A stretch of 64,000 nucleotides of DNA from Bedellia somnulentella (GCA_963576735.1 OY755170.1:15918875-15982874), one strand, 5' to 3'. Positions 54,684-64,000 are shown, counted from the first letter of the stretch. The notes: generated by a model not told the origin, from the sequence alone. A program made the numbers and translations.

Positions 54684-55098
54684 GCGGCATCCTGGCACCA
54701 ATAAACAACAAATTAGGCTCAGGCCTAAACAACAAGCATGGAATACAAGGAAAAAGTACCGGCATGAAAAGTACCAACACATTAGGTTTAGGCAAAAGCA
54801 GTGAAAAGAAGTACAGCGATAAAAATGACCTGAAATCTTTAGTTGCAAAAAGTACTCCATCAAAATCTCCAGACAAATTGGCCAATGTTATTAGCAAATC
54901 CAGTAGGAGTGCATCTCCTAAAAGAAATATTAGCTCCAGTAAAGTTGCATACAACACTTCCAAAAGTAGTAAGACAGCATTCGGTATTATTTGGTTACCG
55001 AAAGGACGTCGTAATCGTCATAAAAAAGACACAGTCTACAATCCCCACAATGAAGACAGAGATAGATCAAGAGAACGAGCTCCCTCAATGTACAATAT
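54684..55098 (+). CDS. Alternative 5' coding exon of the CaaX gene (Lys/Ser-rich)
   Basis: After the acceptor-like 'ttttttacaatttaag', an open frame (from 54686) reads GILAPINNKLGSGLNNKHGI, then Lys/Ser-rich sequence (KSLVAKSTPSKSPDKLANVI, KSSRSASPKRNISSSK) and FGIIWLPKGRRNRHKKDTVY, ending RSRERAPSMYN. It ends at a perfect donor 'gtaagt' (55099) with two bases carried over, which joins 57409 in frame. The first in-frame ATG is 54764, so it may start there (about 264 residues in all) or continue an upstream exon. The peptide is basic, probably disordered, with possible phosphorylation sites (SPDK, SASPK). I do not recognise a domain. The join is inferred from phase. Confidence 0.65.
54738..54767 (+). 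other. Possible upstream ORF overlapping the ATG at 54764
   Basis: ATG at 54738 opens nine codons (MEYKEKVPA) and stops at TGA 54765-54767, overlapping the ATG at 54764 as ATGA. It matters only if translation starts at 54764, in which case it would lower or gate initiation. Confidence 0.35.
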
Positions 55099-56811
55099 GT
55101 AAGTACTATAACAGGTTACTTGCTTTATCATTGGGATAGACAAATAGATTGGAACTGATGCAGATCAACCTCTCCTGCTTTTCTTACACTATACCTTTTT
55201 TTAATTTTCTTTTAATTTTCACAATTAACAATCCCAAACTATCAAGTCGCGCGCAGTGGCGGAATCATACAAAGCAAGAAGTGCTTCCGTGAACTTACAC
55301 TTAGGTTCCAATACGTTGTTGTTGGTTAATAAGATTCACAATCGTGAAATTGCCCTGCTACTTAACCACTTAGCCCTTAAGTGCCATATCAGCGACAACT
55401 TTCCGTATTTGGAATTTGAAATTCCACAAACATAACCTTCGGCATCTAAAGCCAAATCCCCGTACGCAGCCAATGCAGGGAGGCCTTAATTAAATATCCG
55501 GACTTTTGATAAGAGATAGAAATAATTTTCATGTCAGCAGCAGTGACAATTTTGAAGAGATTATTATAATCTCACTGTCTCACCCCGGGCTGTAATTTGA
55601 TAGGATTTCTATTCTGTTCTTTAAATTTGTACCGACATAGTGGCGTTTTCATAAATGGCAGTCTGGTATCTTTGCAAAGATTCAAACACCGTCATAGAAA
55701 GACGATTTGTGATGGTCCTCGATAACAGTTTGTAAATATGGGTCTCAAACAATTTTGGGCTATTCATGTAATGTATAAAGAGGGTATAGTAATCATCCTT
55801 CTAAAAATCAATATCCAGATTCCTGTGGTGTGGTTTCTTTGAAGTGAAGAATAGTTTAGAATTGCTGTTAAAAGGACTATAGAACTGGATTTTCACCTGC
55901 TTTCAACAGCTCAGCTGTAATTCTGTCATCTACATTATTTTTTCATCTATTAACAGCCATTCTCGTAAAAGCTGATTTTCAAGTCATCCTCTGTGTAGAT
56001 CTACTGAGGTCTTACACAAGTGCAGTAGCATACCTTTGCGTCGAAGTGATAGAACGACCTACAGGTGGCACGCATATCAGTCTTTCTCCTAAAAATATGC
56101 TTATTATCGAAAATGTTTTATGTGGAAGTAATTTTTCGTTATTTAATAATTTTAATTTTTAAAAAAATCCACATCCAGGTTTTTGGTATTGTTGTACCGT
56201 ACTGATTGTGATTGATAAATTGATATCAGTTCTAATAGAAAAGCTACCGCCATCTCGCTAAAAGAGAAAAAATTAAACGGTTTAGATTGCAGCCCAGCGC
56301 CCTTTTTGAATTATGCTTCTGAATGTTGAATTGCATCTACAGAGAGTAAAAATAAAGTATTATAGTAACAGAGAGTAAAAATATATTATTCTCGCTTACG
56401 ATAAGTAATTAAAATGCAGCTTAATATCGTAATGATAAGCATCTTTATAATATTGTATTGATACACCAACATATCAATACGGATTGGGCATAGCGTAGCT
56501 TATGAGCTGTGCAGAGACTCGTTATGACAAGTCACTGCACCTGGTAGATTGGTGACTGACGTAACTTAAGAAGCCAACCAAACAAAAAAAGCTAAGTCAA
56601 ACTTACTTACTTGTATGGTGAACTTGACAAACAAAGTTTTGTTGCGAAATGGAACAACTTTCAAAAGCACAGCAACATAGATTAGTTTTGTTTACGTCAT
56701 TAAACTCAAAATAAAGTTGTAGAAAGCTACAAGCTATTCATTTTCACAGTACCTATCTACTCTAATAATCCACTTTGGAATTTTGAATCGGTTTTTAAAC
56801 AATACAAAATT
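55099..56811. other. Intron with a decayed LINE reverse transcriptase
   Basis: On the minus strand, about 56000-55560, broken frames read VDDRITAELLKAGENP, HIYKLLSRTITNRLSMTVFE (compare HVYKLLLRVITNRL of RTE-like RT) and LQRYQTAIYENATMS. Stops and frameshifts are frequent. The remainder of the intron shows nothing. Confidence applies to the LINE part. Confidence 0.45.
56680..56811 (+). promoter_or_regulatory. Possible promoter or 5' UTR of the short isoform
   Basis: 'gtttacgtcattaaac' near 56692 contains a CRE-like TTACGTCA. 'tattcattttcacag' at about 56735-56748 could also be a splice acceptor, so the ATG exon may begin there instead of at a start site. Weak evidence. Confidence 0.3.
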
Positions 56812-56900
56812 ATGGAAGAAGATAATAACTTCGAAGCAATAGTTACTACATGGAGACGCCTTTCAGGTGAATTACCTCCAGAACCAGCTTTATTTCCAAG
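56812..56900 (+). CDS. Alternative first coding exon of the CaaX gene (short isoform)
   Basis: ATG at 56812 in a good context ('aaaattatgg'). 29 codons read MEEDNNFEAIVTTWRRLSGE, LPPEPALFP, plus AG before the donor 'gtaaac' at 56901. The two carried bases plus C of the exon at 57409 give AGC (Ser). It therefore joins the shared exons in frame, giving a protein of about 182 residues. This is the same carry-over phase as exon 54684-55098, so the two exons are interchangeable. The peptide has a helix-like FEAIVTTWRRL. No known domain. Confidence 0.65.
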
Positions 56901-57408
56901 GTAAACATGGTCCACAAAAGTTAAAAATTTAATGATAAAATAATAAAAAACCTATTTATTATTTTTATAACTTTAACTTTCAAAGATGATCTGTTATTGT
57001 TTAAGTACATTAACTTGTCTACGAAAAACCAAACATCATTCACTTTTGGGCCTTTTTCCTGTTTTCTTTTCATTATTTACTTGTCAAATAAGTACAAAAA
57101 TCTACATTATTTTTGATACGAGAGCTAAATCACTAAATAATAAACATCTCTATATAGTTTGTGATAATAAAAACCTAACAAAACAATAAAGAAATATGAC
57201 AACATATTTATATCAAAATGCTGAAGTCCAATGGTCAGAATTCAGACTAAATATTGAACGGTCTAGATGAATATATGTTGATAAGATTAACTGTAAATCA
57301 CTTGAGTTTATTTTCACAACACTGTTATGAAAATATTAATTCTGTACTTAGTCTTCCAAATCATGTATCATATCTAGAACACTAATTCATTTTATTAAAT
57401 TGTTTTAG

Positions 57409-57613
57409 CATGGGAGGGGACACTGGTAATAAAGACAGTAAAAAAGTAGAAGATTTAAATATTTTAGCACCAGAAAAGAATAAAATTCCTGTTACTGCTG
57501 CGGCAGTAGTGACAACAACTCCTATCACATCTGAAGGAACACAGACTGACAATGCAGAAGATAAAGGAAATGAGGAAAAACATGGAATTGGGCATCATGA
57601 CAATGAAGATAAG
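57409..57613 (+). CDS. CaaX gene, shared middle exon
   Basis: Acceptor 'aaattgttttag', donor 'gtaaat' at 57614. The first base completes a codon from either upstream exon; then MGGDTGNKDSKKVEDLNILA, PEKNKIPVTAAAVVTTTPIT, SEGTQTDNAEDKGNEEK, HGIGHHDNEDK. It leaves in phase 0 and fits 59024. Low complexity, acidic and Thr/Ala-rich, probably disordered. An internal ATG at 57410 could give a third, shorter form from other first exons. Confidence 0.72.
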
Positions 57614-59023
57614 GTAAATAGTAACATATATACATATACTCCATTAAGGCCATTAGCTCTAAATGGGGTAGGCTGAGGCTTTGTAAGATCCTCTCAGATC
57701 TATTGAGCTTTATTATAATTCAACAATCTGTTTATATTTGCCTTTTCATTCTTCACTATTTGACTCAAGGAAAAGAGGATTCTCCTGTTTGTTAACTAAT
57801 TGTTAGCGATGCTGATTAGAATGAAGCAATGGGTGAACTTAATGACAGTGAAATTAGTGTGTGTAGAAGAAATAATGAAAAGTATGATAGTAGGGTAAAC
57901 TGCACAGTATGACAGGATAACTATCAAAACGGTGGTGATATCTAGGTTGTACTTGCTATGCCAAAAATACTGGGCGAGTGGCAAAGTACTAAAAGACTGG
58001 TGCAAGACAGTGATTGTGGGTTTATATTAAGTTATAGGTCACACCAGGAGGTTAAAAACTACTGCGGAGTAAGTATTGTTGCTAAATTGTATTGAATTAA
58101 ACTTTCGAGAAAATTTTGGAAGCACAAGCAGTATTTAGAAAAGGAATGGGATGTATTGATAAAATTTTCTCTTTCTGGAGAATTACCGGATCTAAAGGGA
58201 TAAAAGAAGGATAGGTTGGCAAAAAAGTATTTGTGGGATGTGTTGTTATAATTTTGTTTTGGGATTCAACTTATATGTGCATTGATATCACTTTATGAGA
58301 ATTCCAGTGTGTGTAAGAGTAAATGGGGAAATAACGGACTGGTTCAAGATTTCTTGAGGTGTCCAACAGTGAATTGTAGCATCTCTGTGGCTCTTAATTT
58401 TGTTGTTTGTTAAATTTTAGAGTTATGCTTAAGTGATTATAGACTAAGAATGGGTGGATTCATCATTAAATGTCTCTTATATGCCGACTATCAAGTGCTA
58501 CTCTCATCATCAATGGAAGAGTATCAAGATATAATGAATTTTGCTATTGAAAAGAACTAAAACCATGATTTTGAGAGAGAGAACAATGTGACAGAATACG
58601 AGATTGAAATTGATGGTATGAAAGTGAGAATATTTGTATATTTGGGAAGTTTATTTACTAGAGATGGAATATATAATGGAGACATTGAAAAAGTGAATCT
58701 ATTAGAGAAGTGTTATTATTCTATTTTTCGCTTAAATATATTTATACCAATATTGTTTACCCAAGTTGGATTATGATTTTCTAAATCAGCAAATCAATCT
58801 AGAAAACTCTTAAAACAGATTTCGTCTTACCTAATCAGTTTTTAACCAACAAAAAATGGTACAGAACGTGATATTAGGAAATTTCCTAGCTACTTTCTAA
58901 AGTTTAGTGAAAATATTATCCAAATCACCCAACAATAACTTAAAATGCTCAAATGGGTTGATGTTTTTTTAAGGCATTTTTGTAGTATTTGATTTACTAA
59001 TATAATTGTATATTTGTGTTTAG
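57614..59023. other. CaaX gene intron with decayed LINE
   Basis: Most of it is a decayed LINE (57800-58750). At 58760-59010 nothing is seen beyond AT-rich intron ending in 'tatttgtgtttag'. Confidence 0.65.
57800..58750 (+). mobile_element. Decayed LINE reverse transcriptase (sense, in intron)
   Basis: Broken frames in order: DRITIKTVVISRLYLLCQKY-like start with VLKDWCKTVIVG (compare W..G.IVPIYK), HTRRLKTTAE / CGVSIVAKLY (compare NYRGISLLSV), FRKGMGCIDKIFSF (compare GFRKGRGCTDQIF), YRLRMGGFIIKCLLYADYQV (RT catalytic YADD now YADY) and MKVRIFVYLGSLFTRDGIYN with GDIEKV (compare F.YLGS.FT.DG..D.DI..R). The order fits the LINE class that supplies family B. The catalytic motif is lost and stops are many. 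Confidence 0.8.
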
Positions 59024-59278
59024 GAAGGAGCCGGTGATTCAAAGTTAGATGATGATAAAGATTACTTAGAAGATAATGACAGTAAATTGGAAGATAATCT
59101 ATTGGACCATAAACCACCAAACGAGAAGATTGATAAGGATAAAGTAGACAGTGTTTTCCTCAGACGCCCACCACCACACAAAGTCCGTTCTTCCAGTTCA
59201 ACCGCAGCTGAGGAAGAGGGTTGTGGCATGAAATGTCTGTATTATACTCTTCAGTGCTGTGACTGTGTACTTATGTAG
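59024..59278 (+). CDS. CaaX gene, last coding exon with prenylation motif
   Basis: Acceptor 'tatttgtgtttag', phase 0. 84 codons and TAG: EGAGDSKLDDDKDYLEDNDS, KLEDNLLDHKPPNEKIDKDK, VDSVFLRRPPPHKVRSSSST, then AAEEEGCGMKCLYYTLQCCDCVLM, in which the last four residues (CVLM) form a CaaX box with Met at X, a farnesyltransferase-type end. Cysteines just upstream (CGMKC...QCCDC) are candidates for palmitoylation. This predicts a membrane-anchored, otherwise acidic and disordered protein on the cytoplasmic face. I do not know the family; the CaaX and Cys pattern is seen directly, lipidation is inferred. Confidence 0.78.
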   Translation, partial: EGAGDSKLDDDKDYLEDNDSKLEDNLLDHKPPNEKIDKDKVDSVFLRRPPPHKVRSSSSTAAEEEGCGMKCLYYTLQCCDCVLM

Positions 59279-61130
59279 CATTTAGTAGATGTCGAGAATA
59301 CAATCTTACTTAATGCCCTGTCAGCGTTGAACTTAGCCAAACATAGTTTGCAAGGAGTATTCCAACATTCAGATATAAATCGATCACTACAACATTATTA
59401 GGTATCTCTGCATGAACAAAAATATCATCTTTCAGATACTTTCTCCATATCTTAAAAGTTGCTCTTATGCACAGTATCCAAGTGCCTACCTCAATATGAT
59501 TAAAAGACATAATGTACCTATTTAATGGAAAAATAGAATTCTATTCTTCTATTAAATAGGTACTTTTTTTGTGTATTCATTTGACTATTACAAACCTATG
59601 CATGCCTAACTTATTTCTTTTTATGTATTTCCAAACGCCAAGTTAATAGTTTTGGTGACTTGTATTATCTTTAGCATTCCAAATCAACTTCTATCACGTT
59701 TGCTTATGTCTTTAATGTGCATACTTTGTATAGAATATTCTATAAATGACAGTTTCATAGCAAGTAATAGAAGATCACCAAAATGATGTTTTGCGAAATG
59801 TTTGCTATGTACTGAATGTATTAAAATCTAACAAAGTGAAATGCATACTTAGATATAAAGCTACATGAAAGAAACTATAAACGTGTTTTATCAGATTATT
59901 TTGCATGTTATTTTTAATTTAACTTATTTATGTGACATAGTTTAATATGGTGCATTAACAAAATACTGTCTGAGTTAATGTGGACGTTTTACTTTGTTTT
60001 TAATATATAAAAAATGGAAATGTTTTAGCATTTAATTGGGTTTTAAGATATTTCTTACTTTCATTTACATTTACAATAACTGCTATTAATATTCATGTTC
60101 ACTAGTTGTGGTATCTGTAGCAATTTTTTCAATGATGGGTGTTGTGTGTGCCATAAATTTCCTTTAAAATAAGTGTTTACAGATGAATTAAACTTCTTTA
60201 ATGTATGCTGTCAAAAGTATCTAATACGAAAATATATAAAATAATATTATGATGTCACCTGTGTTTGTTAAAGGATTCTTCCATACCTAACAATAGGCAT
60301 TCCATTAAATCTAAATCAGAATTATAATAATTTGTATGCTCAAATCAACTTGATATTCTTAGTTATCATAAAACAAGACTATCTTTCACATCTTAAGTTT
60401 ATAGGTACTAAGAAAATAACATAAAATTCAGAAAGACAACGAATGTCCATTCCATATTAAGGTAAGCATTTCTTTTAAAAAAGACCGTTGTTATGAGTCT
60501 TGATGTTTTAGGTTTATAACAGTAATAATAATATGCTTAGCACATTTCATTTATAATCAAAAGTGCGATGCATTGTGTAGCCCAGTCCTACATGTAGGTG
60601 AGGTACAGGGAAGAGGTGGATGGATTGTTAAGTAGCTATCATATTGTTGGCAAACTTTGACTAACTTATAATGTTAAAATTTGTGTATAGGATTTATTTG
60701 TATCAAAAATTGGACATACGTAACTTTATCTCTAGAATGCTGAAAGTTGAACAAAAATAATGTTAACTTAAAGGCTGCTCCGGTTTATTCCCTGTCGTGT
60801 AGAAAATTGCACCAGTAGTTAGACCATGATGCATGTGTGACAATTCGACAAAAATGTACAAAGAAAGGTTGTCACTCGACTTGAATACAGTATAAAACAA
60901 ATACTGAATGTATTTTGTATAATAGATTTATGAACCCCATTGTTATTGGTAAGTTACATGGTATTGTATACTTATTACCGGCCTTAAAAGATTATCTGTA
61001 AGTTATTTAGAGTTAATGAAATGTATATTTTTTAAGAAACTTACACATGTTTTATACTTCGTATGTGGCGAGCGATGTTTTAAAGGTGTTATCCACAGTA
61101 AAATTTTATTAAAACTGCTCGTTGTTTTTA
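59279..61130 (+). other. Probable 3' UTR of the CaaX gene
   Basis: AT-rich, no repeats recognised apart from a palindrome at 59514-59563. ATTAAA at 61108-61113 is followed by the T/G-rich 'ctcgttgtttttatttgttc', a plausible poly(A) site; this would make a 1.8 kb UTR. Earlier ATTAAA variants also exist, so the end is not fixed. Confidence 0.45.
59514..59563. repeat. Hairpin in the probable 3' UTR
   Basis: 'gtacctatttaat' (59514-59526) and 'attaaataggtac' (59551-59563) are exact inverted repeats, with a second palindrome 'aatagaattctatt' (59532-59545) in the loop. Could fold in RNA. Confidence 0.75.
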
Positions 61131-61567
61131 TTTGTTCCTAATATACACAACATGCCTACAAGATATACTTACAGGGATGTGACCTTTGAAGATGGAAATT
61201 TGGTCATTTTACGTTAAGGTCAATGCAGAGAGATTATTGTCCATATCTGCTAAAATCCGGAATGCAATGGTTTTTAAAATGCGCTCATTATCTTTATGAT
61301 GTTTTCCAGTCCGTGACTGACACTCTGGACGCCCTGAACTCTAGACCCCAATGACTATCTGTCATATTTTCCCATTTCGTTCCACTTCTTTTATGGACCT
61401 GAAATTAGTGCTAGCATAGCTCTTCTGATTGCCCATTGAATCTTTGGTCCTTTTCTAAACAATGCTTACGTCTGTGTGCTGCTAATAATACAAATAACCA
61501 GAGAATAAATTGCTTTGCCTGCATACAGTCACCATCAGATATATCGTAACGAACGAGATCCTCAAAA

Positions 61568-61820
61568 ATACATTCATACATATACTCACGCCATTATTTC
61601 CCATTGGGGTAGGCAGAAACTATTGATCGCCACTTTGTACGATCCTGGCAAACCTCTCTAGTTTCGTTTACATCCATTAATCTTTTCATTCATGCTCTTT
61701 TATTCTTCATACTTCGGACGCCGGCCTTTTTGAGTACACACTCTATTTGGTCGAGGTGTGTCTTCCGTGGTCGTCCTCTATTCACAGTACCTTCCACACT
61801 GGCTCTATAGATTCATTCCT
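61568..61820 (-). mobile_element. LINE family B 3' end, good copy
   Basis: In reverse: tail 'acatatactcacgccattat', 'ttcccattggggtaggcaga', 'cgatcctggcaaacctctct', 'tttcatacttcggacgccgg'-like block and 'gtggtcgtcctctattcaca'. Nearly the same as 37799-38050. Confidence 0.85.
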
Positions 61821-62134
61821 CAAAAATATGGGAATATACATATTTTTCTATGATTTGTTTACACTAGATGTGGTCAATAATATTAGAACATGCAACTGGT
61901 CATAAATATAGGATCAAATACTTCAATAAATTGAATTAAAAAAACATGCAGGACTTCATAAAAATTGAATAAATAAAGGAAAATATACCTTAATCGGCTA
62001 CGTTACTATATGGTGTAATTTGGTGAATGGTGTAAACAGTGTCGTGTAGTGCTAGAATCGAATAGCGCTAGTGCTTAGAATGTCACTACCCCTCTCTAAA
62101 AAAATACTGTTTTACTAGACTGGCAAATTCTACG

Positions 62135-62311
62135 AGTTCTTGAGTGGAGACCACGCACTGGCAGACGCAGTGTGGGGCGCCCTCCAGCCCGCTGGACCGA
62201 CGACCTAAAGCAGGTGGCCGGGAGTGGTTGGATGAGGCTGGCCGAGGATAGGAAGAGGTGGCGCGCCATGGGAGATGCCTATGTCCAGCAGTGGACGAGT
62301 GTGGGCTGATG
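62135..62311 (+). mobile_element. Non-LTR retrotransposon C-terminal fragment
   Basis: An open frame without ATG reads EWRPRTGRRSVGRPPARWTD, DLKQVAGSGWMRLAEDRKRW, RAMGDAYVQQWTSVG and a stop, followed by 'ctgatgatga'. This is the well-known C terminus of an abundant lepidopteran LINE, different from family B. GC-rich and free of stops, hence a fairly young 5'-truncated copy. Confidence 0.85.
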
Positions 62312-62514
62312 ATGAAATTCTACGTAGTGGGTAAAATATGGTGATGTAAATTCGAAAAAATAAATTATCCTTTCATCAGTAGTTGCTAAATGTTTTCGTA
62401 GGTTTTAGTTTGCAACCGTTATATGAGCAGTTTGTTTTAAATTATTTATTATGATATATAATATTTATAACTACAACTACGTCAATATTTAGATCTTTAT
62501 TTATTATATTATTT

Positions 62515-62795
62515 GCCGTGTAGTGTCGGCTTAGATTGCCGTGTAGTGTCGGCTTAGAATAGCACTACCCCGTTTCTACCGATGGGTGTACGTAAGAGGC
62601 GACTAACGGTATTGGGGCTTTTAAGGGATTTTTGGGCGATGCGGCTGGAGACCCATCACCAACAACCTTTACTTTACCATCCTTTCCCCACTCAATTTTC
62701 CAAAAGTGGCTGAGGAATTTCTAATTCCTTAGCTCTGGCTACCCCTTCTAGGGATTTATAGCCGTGAGTATATGTATGTATGTATGTACAGATGG
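62515..62795 (+). repeat. SINE family A, full length, with duplicated head
   Basis: 'gccgtgtagtgtcggcttag' occurs twice in tandem (62516 and 62538), followed by the cleanest body in the window and the tail 'gtgagtatatgtatgtatgt'. A good reference copy. Confidence 0.9.
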
Positions 62796-63221
62796 CCAGA
62801 TTATAAGTAAAATCGTCGACTTGCATATTCTACTTCGTGGTTCTACTCAATTTGGTGTTGATAAAATGTCATTTCTTCTTTGATCACTTTCAGATTAATT
62901 ATTATTTTCGTTCTAAATAAAATAAAAATTTGTCGCCTGGGATTCCCCCTTAAACATTTATGATATTGCACGCCCCAACATCTTTCGCACGATAAGGTTA
63001 GTAATCAAGTATCTAAGGATTCTTCAATCATTGCTTATGCTTATATATTATAGCCTACATACAGCACATCTAAATAGTGTAGTTTTTTGATGATAAAGAA
63101 ATATTTTTTCAAGATCGGGTCAGTATTTTCAAATATTAGCACTTAAAACTTGATTGAAAAAACCCTTAACCCGTTGAGAGTTTTTATTTAATATTAAAGA
63201 TGTATTGAAAGACATAAACTA

Positions 63222-63432
63222 GATACATATATATACTCACGGCCATTAATCTCAAAAAGGGGTAGCCAGAACTTCAGAGCGCACTCCTCATCCACGTTTG
63301 GAAGTTGATAGGGGGAAAGATGGTAGAAATAAAGTCTCGTTGGTGATGGGTTTCCAACCGTATTATTCGCCTTTTACGACACCCGTGGGTAGAAAGGGGT
63401 AGTGACATTCTAAGCCGGCACTACACGGCAAA
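63222..63432 (-). repeat. SINE family A copy
   Basis: In reverse from 'atatatactcacggccatta' to 'ccggcactacacggca'; the block between 'ccaaccg' and 'tattcgccttttacgacacc' is shortened. Confidence 0.85.
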
Positions 63433-63439
63433 AGGCCGG

Positions 63440-63840
63440 CAAAATCCCAATTTGGGCCTTTACCAATTAGTCTTTTCTAAAGTCATATGTGTGGTTAATT
63501 TATCATGGTATAAGAATAAGATAGAAGATATTTACATGTACTGTAACTCTTAGTCTCTTGAAAGGTTTGATGGCTGTAACAAAGGTATAACCTAGTACAG
63601 CATCAATGTCAATATGTACTGAACTTAATGTTAATTTGTTACTTTTACTGCTATTATTGTTAACAACTGTAATCTTCGTACACAATAATTATTTTTTACT
63701 CTCAATGGTTGTTGACGGTGAGGGAAAACAGCGTGAGGAAACCCACATGGCTAAGTTGTACTTAGTCATGTGACAGTGTATTCGTAAAAAACGGCGTTAG
63801 CCCTGCTCCCTAGCATGTGAGTGCACTGTCCACAGACATG
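63440..63840 (+). repeat. SINE family C split by a 200-bp insert
   Basis: Left part 'gggcctttaccaattagtct', 'catatgtgtggttaatttat' stops at 'catgg' (63508). It resumes after 63705 with 'atggttgttgacggtgaggg', 'aaacccacatggctaagttg', 'gtgacagtgtattcgt' and ends near 'gtgagtgcactgtcca'. The insert (63509-63704) has no recognised origin; 'atgg' flanks it on both sides. Confidence 0.75.
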
Positions 63841-64000
63841 TATTTGAATAGATGCCGCAAGTGCATGTACTTCGCGTGTAAAAACTGAGTAAAATTATCT
63901 TAGTTTATCGCAATTTGATTGAGTCCGTGCTCGAACGTTCTCGGTGACAGATGTCAAGCTAAATATAAAAAATGCCTAATTTAGCCGTATTGAGTTGCAA

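Larger units (their letters stand above)
61131..64000. other. Intergenic with retroposon fragments
   Basis: Holds LINE B, another LINE C-terminal scrap, two SINE A copies and a split SINE C. At 61240-61520 the minus strand may hold a worn LINE piece (IRRAMLALISGP resembles the RAMLGISL block), not certain. Nothing is seen at 61820-62030, 62330-62500, 62800-63220 and 63850-64000. Confidence 0.55.

Noticed and set aside
54679..54963. Leucine-rich minus-strand frame
   Set aside because: Shadow of the Lys/Ser-rich plus-strand exon; reversed Lys and Ser codons give Leu/Phe-rich peptides.
1..64000. LTR retrotransposon or endogenous virus
   Set aside because: No long direct terminal repeats, no gag/protease/integrase blocks and no viral structural genes were seen by eye.

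Overview
This is nuclear DNA of an insect, almost certainly a moth or butterfly (Lepidoptera). It is AT-rich and intron-rich, dense with degenerate transposable elements, and has short exons bounded by GT/AG splice sites. There is no operon structure, and almost all long open frames are chance frames or transposon remains.

Two host genes can be supported, both on the + strand. (1) The 3' part of a capon-like gene (orthologue of vertebrate NOS1AP, the adaptor of neuronal nitric oxide synthase). Five exons, at 2763-2925, 17105-17187, 20604-20810, 22948-23082 and 23439-24503, join in phase from the end of the PTB domain through a coiled coil to a stop at 24501-24503. Upstream exons lie left of the window. 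A further phase-0 exon with its own stop at 31671-31901 is a candidate alternative 3' end. (2) A gene for a small, acidic, low-complexity protein ending in a CaaX box (CVLM) preceded by cysteines. Exons at 57409-57613 and 59024-59278 are shared. Two different upstream exons (54684-55098 and 56812-56900) both end in the phase needed to join 57409, so this looks like a gene with alternative 5' ends. An ATG-free, GC-richer block at 42550-42816 ending in a perfect donor could be its distant 5' UTR exon. I do not recognise the family.

The rest is intron or intergenic DNA filled by repeats. I see: (a) three related mariner elements (9513-10902 minus, 21098-22417 plus, 40484-42067 plus), all dead by different lesions, and two more decayed mariner-like remnants; (b) repeat family A, about 24 copies of a roughly 250 bp SINE-like unit ending in a (ATGT)n tail, many with clean 9-13 bp target-site duplications; (c) family C, a tRNA-headed SINE with a (ATGTT)n tail; (d) family B, fragments of a non-LTR retrotransposon whose 3' end resembles the 3' ends of families A and C, which suggests one LINE machinery moved both SINEs; (e) a Helitron derivative with both termini at 43735-45104; (f) family D, an approximately 150 bp inverted-repeat element (MITE) in six copies; (g) other tRNA-like SINEs, LINE pieces, palindromes and microsatellites.

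Layout: 1-2762 capon intron; 2763-24503 capon exons with large repeat-filled introns; 24504-~25970 probable 3' UTR; 25970-31670 alternative intron or intergenic DNA; 31671-31901 candidate terminal exon; 32-42.5 kb intergenic, SINE-rich; 42.5-61.1 kb the CaaX gene locus; 61.1-64 kb intergenic repeats. I found no CRISPR, no confident tRNA or rRNA gene, and no viral gene.
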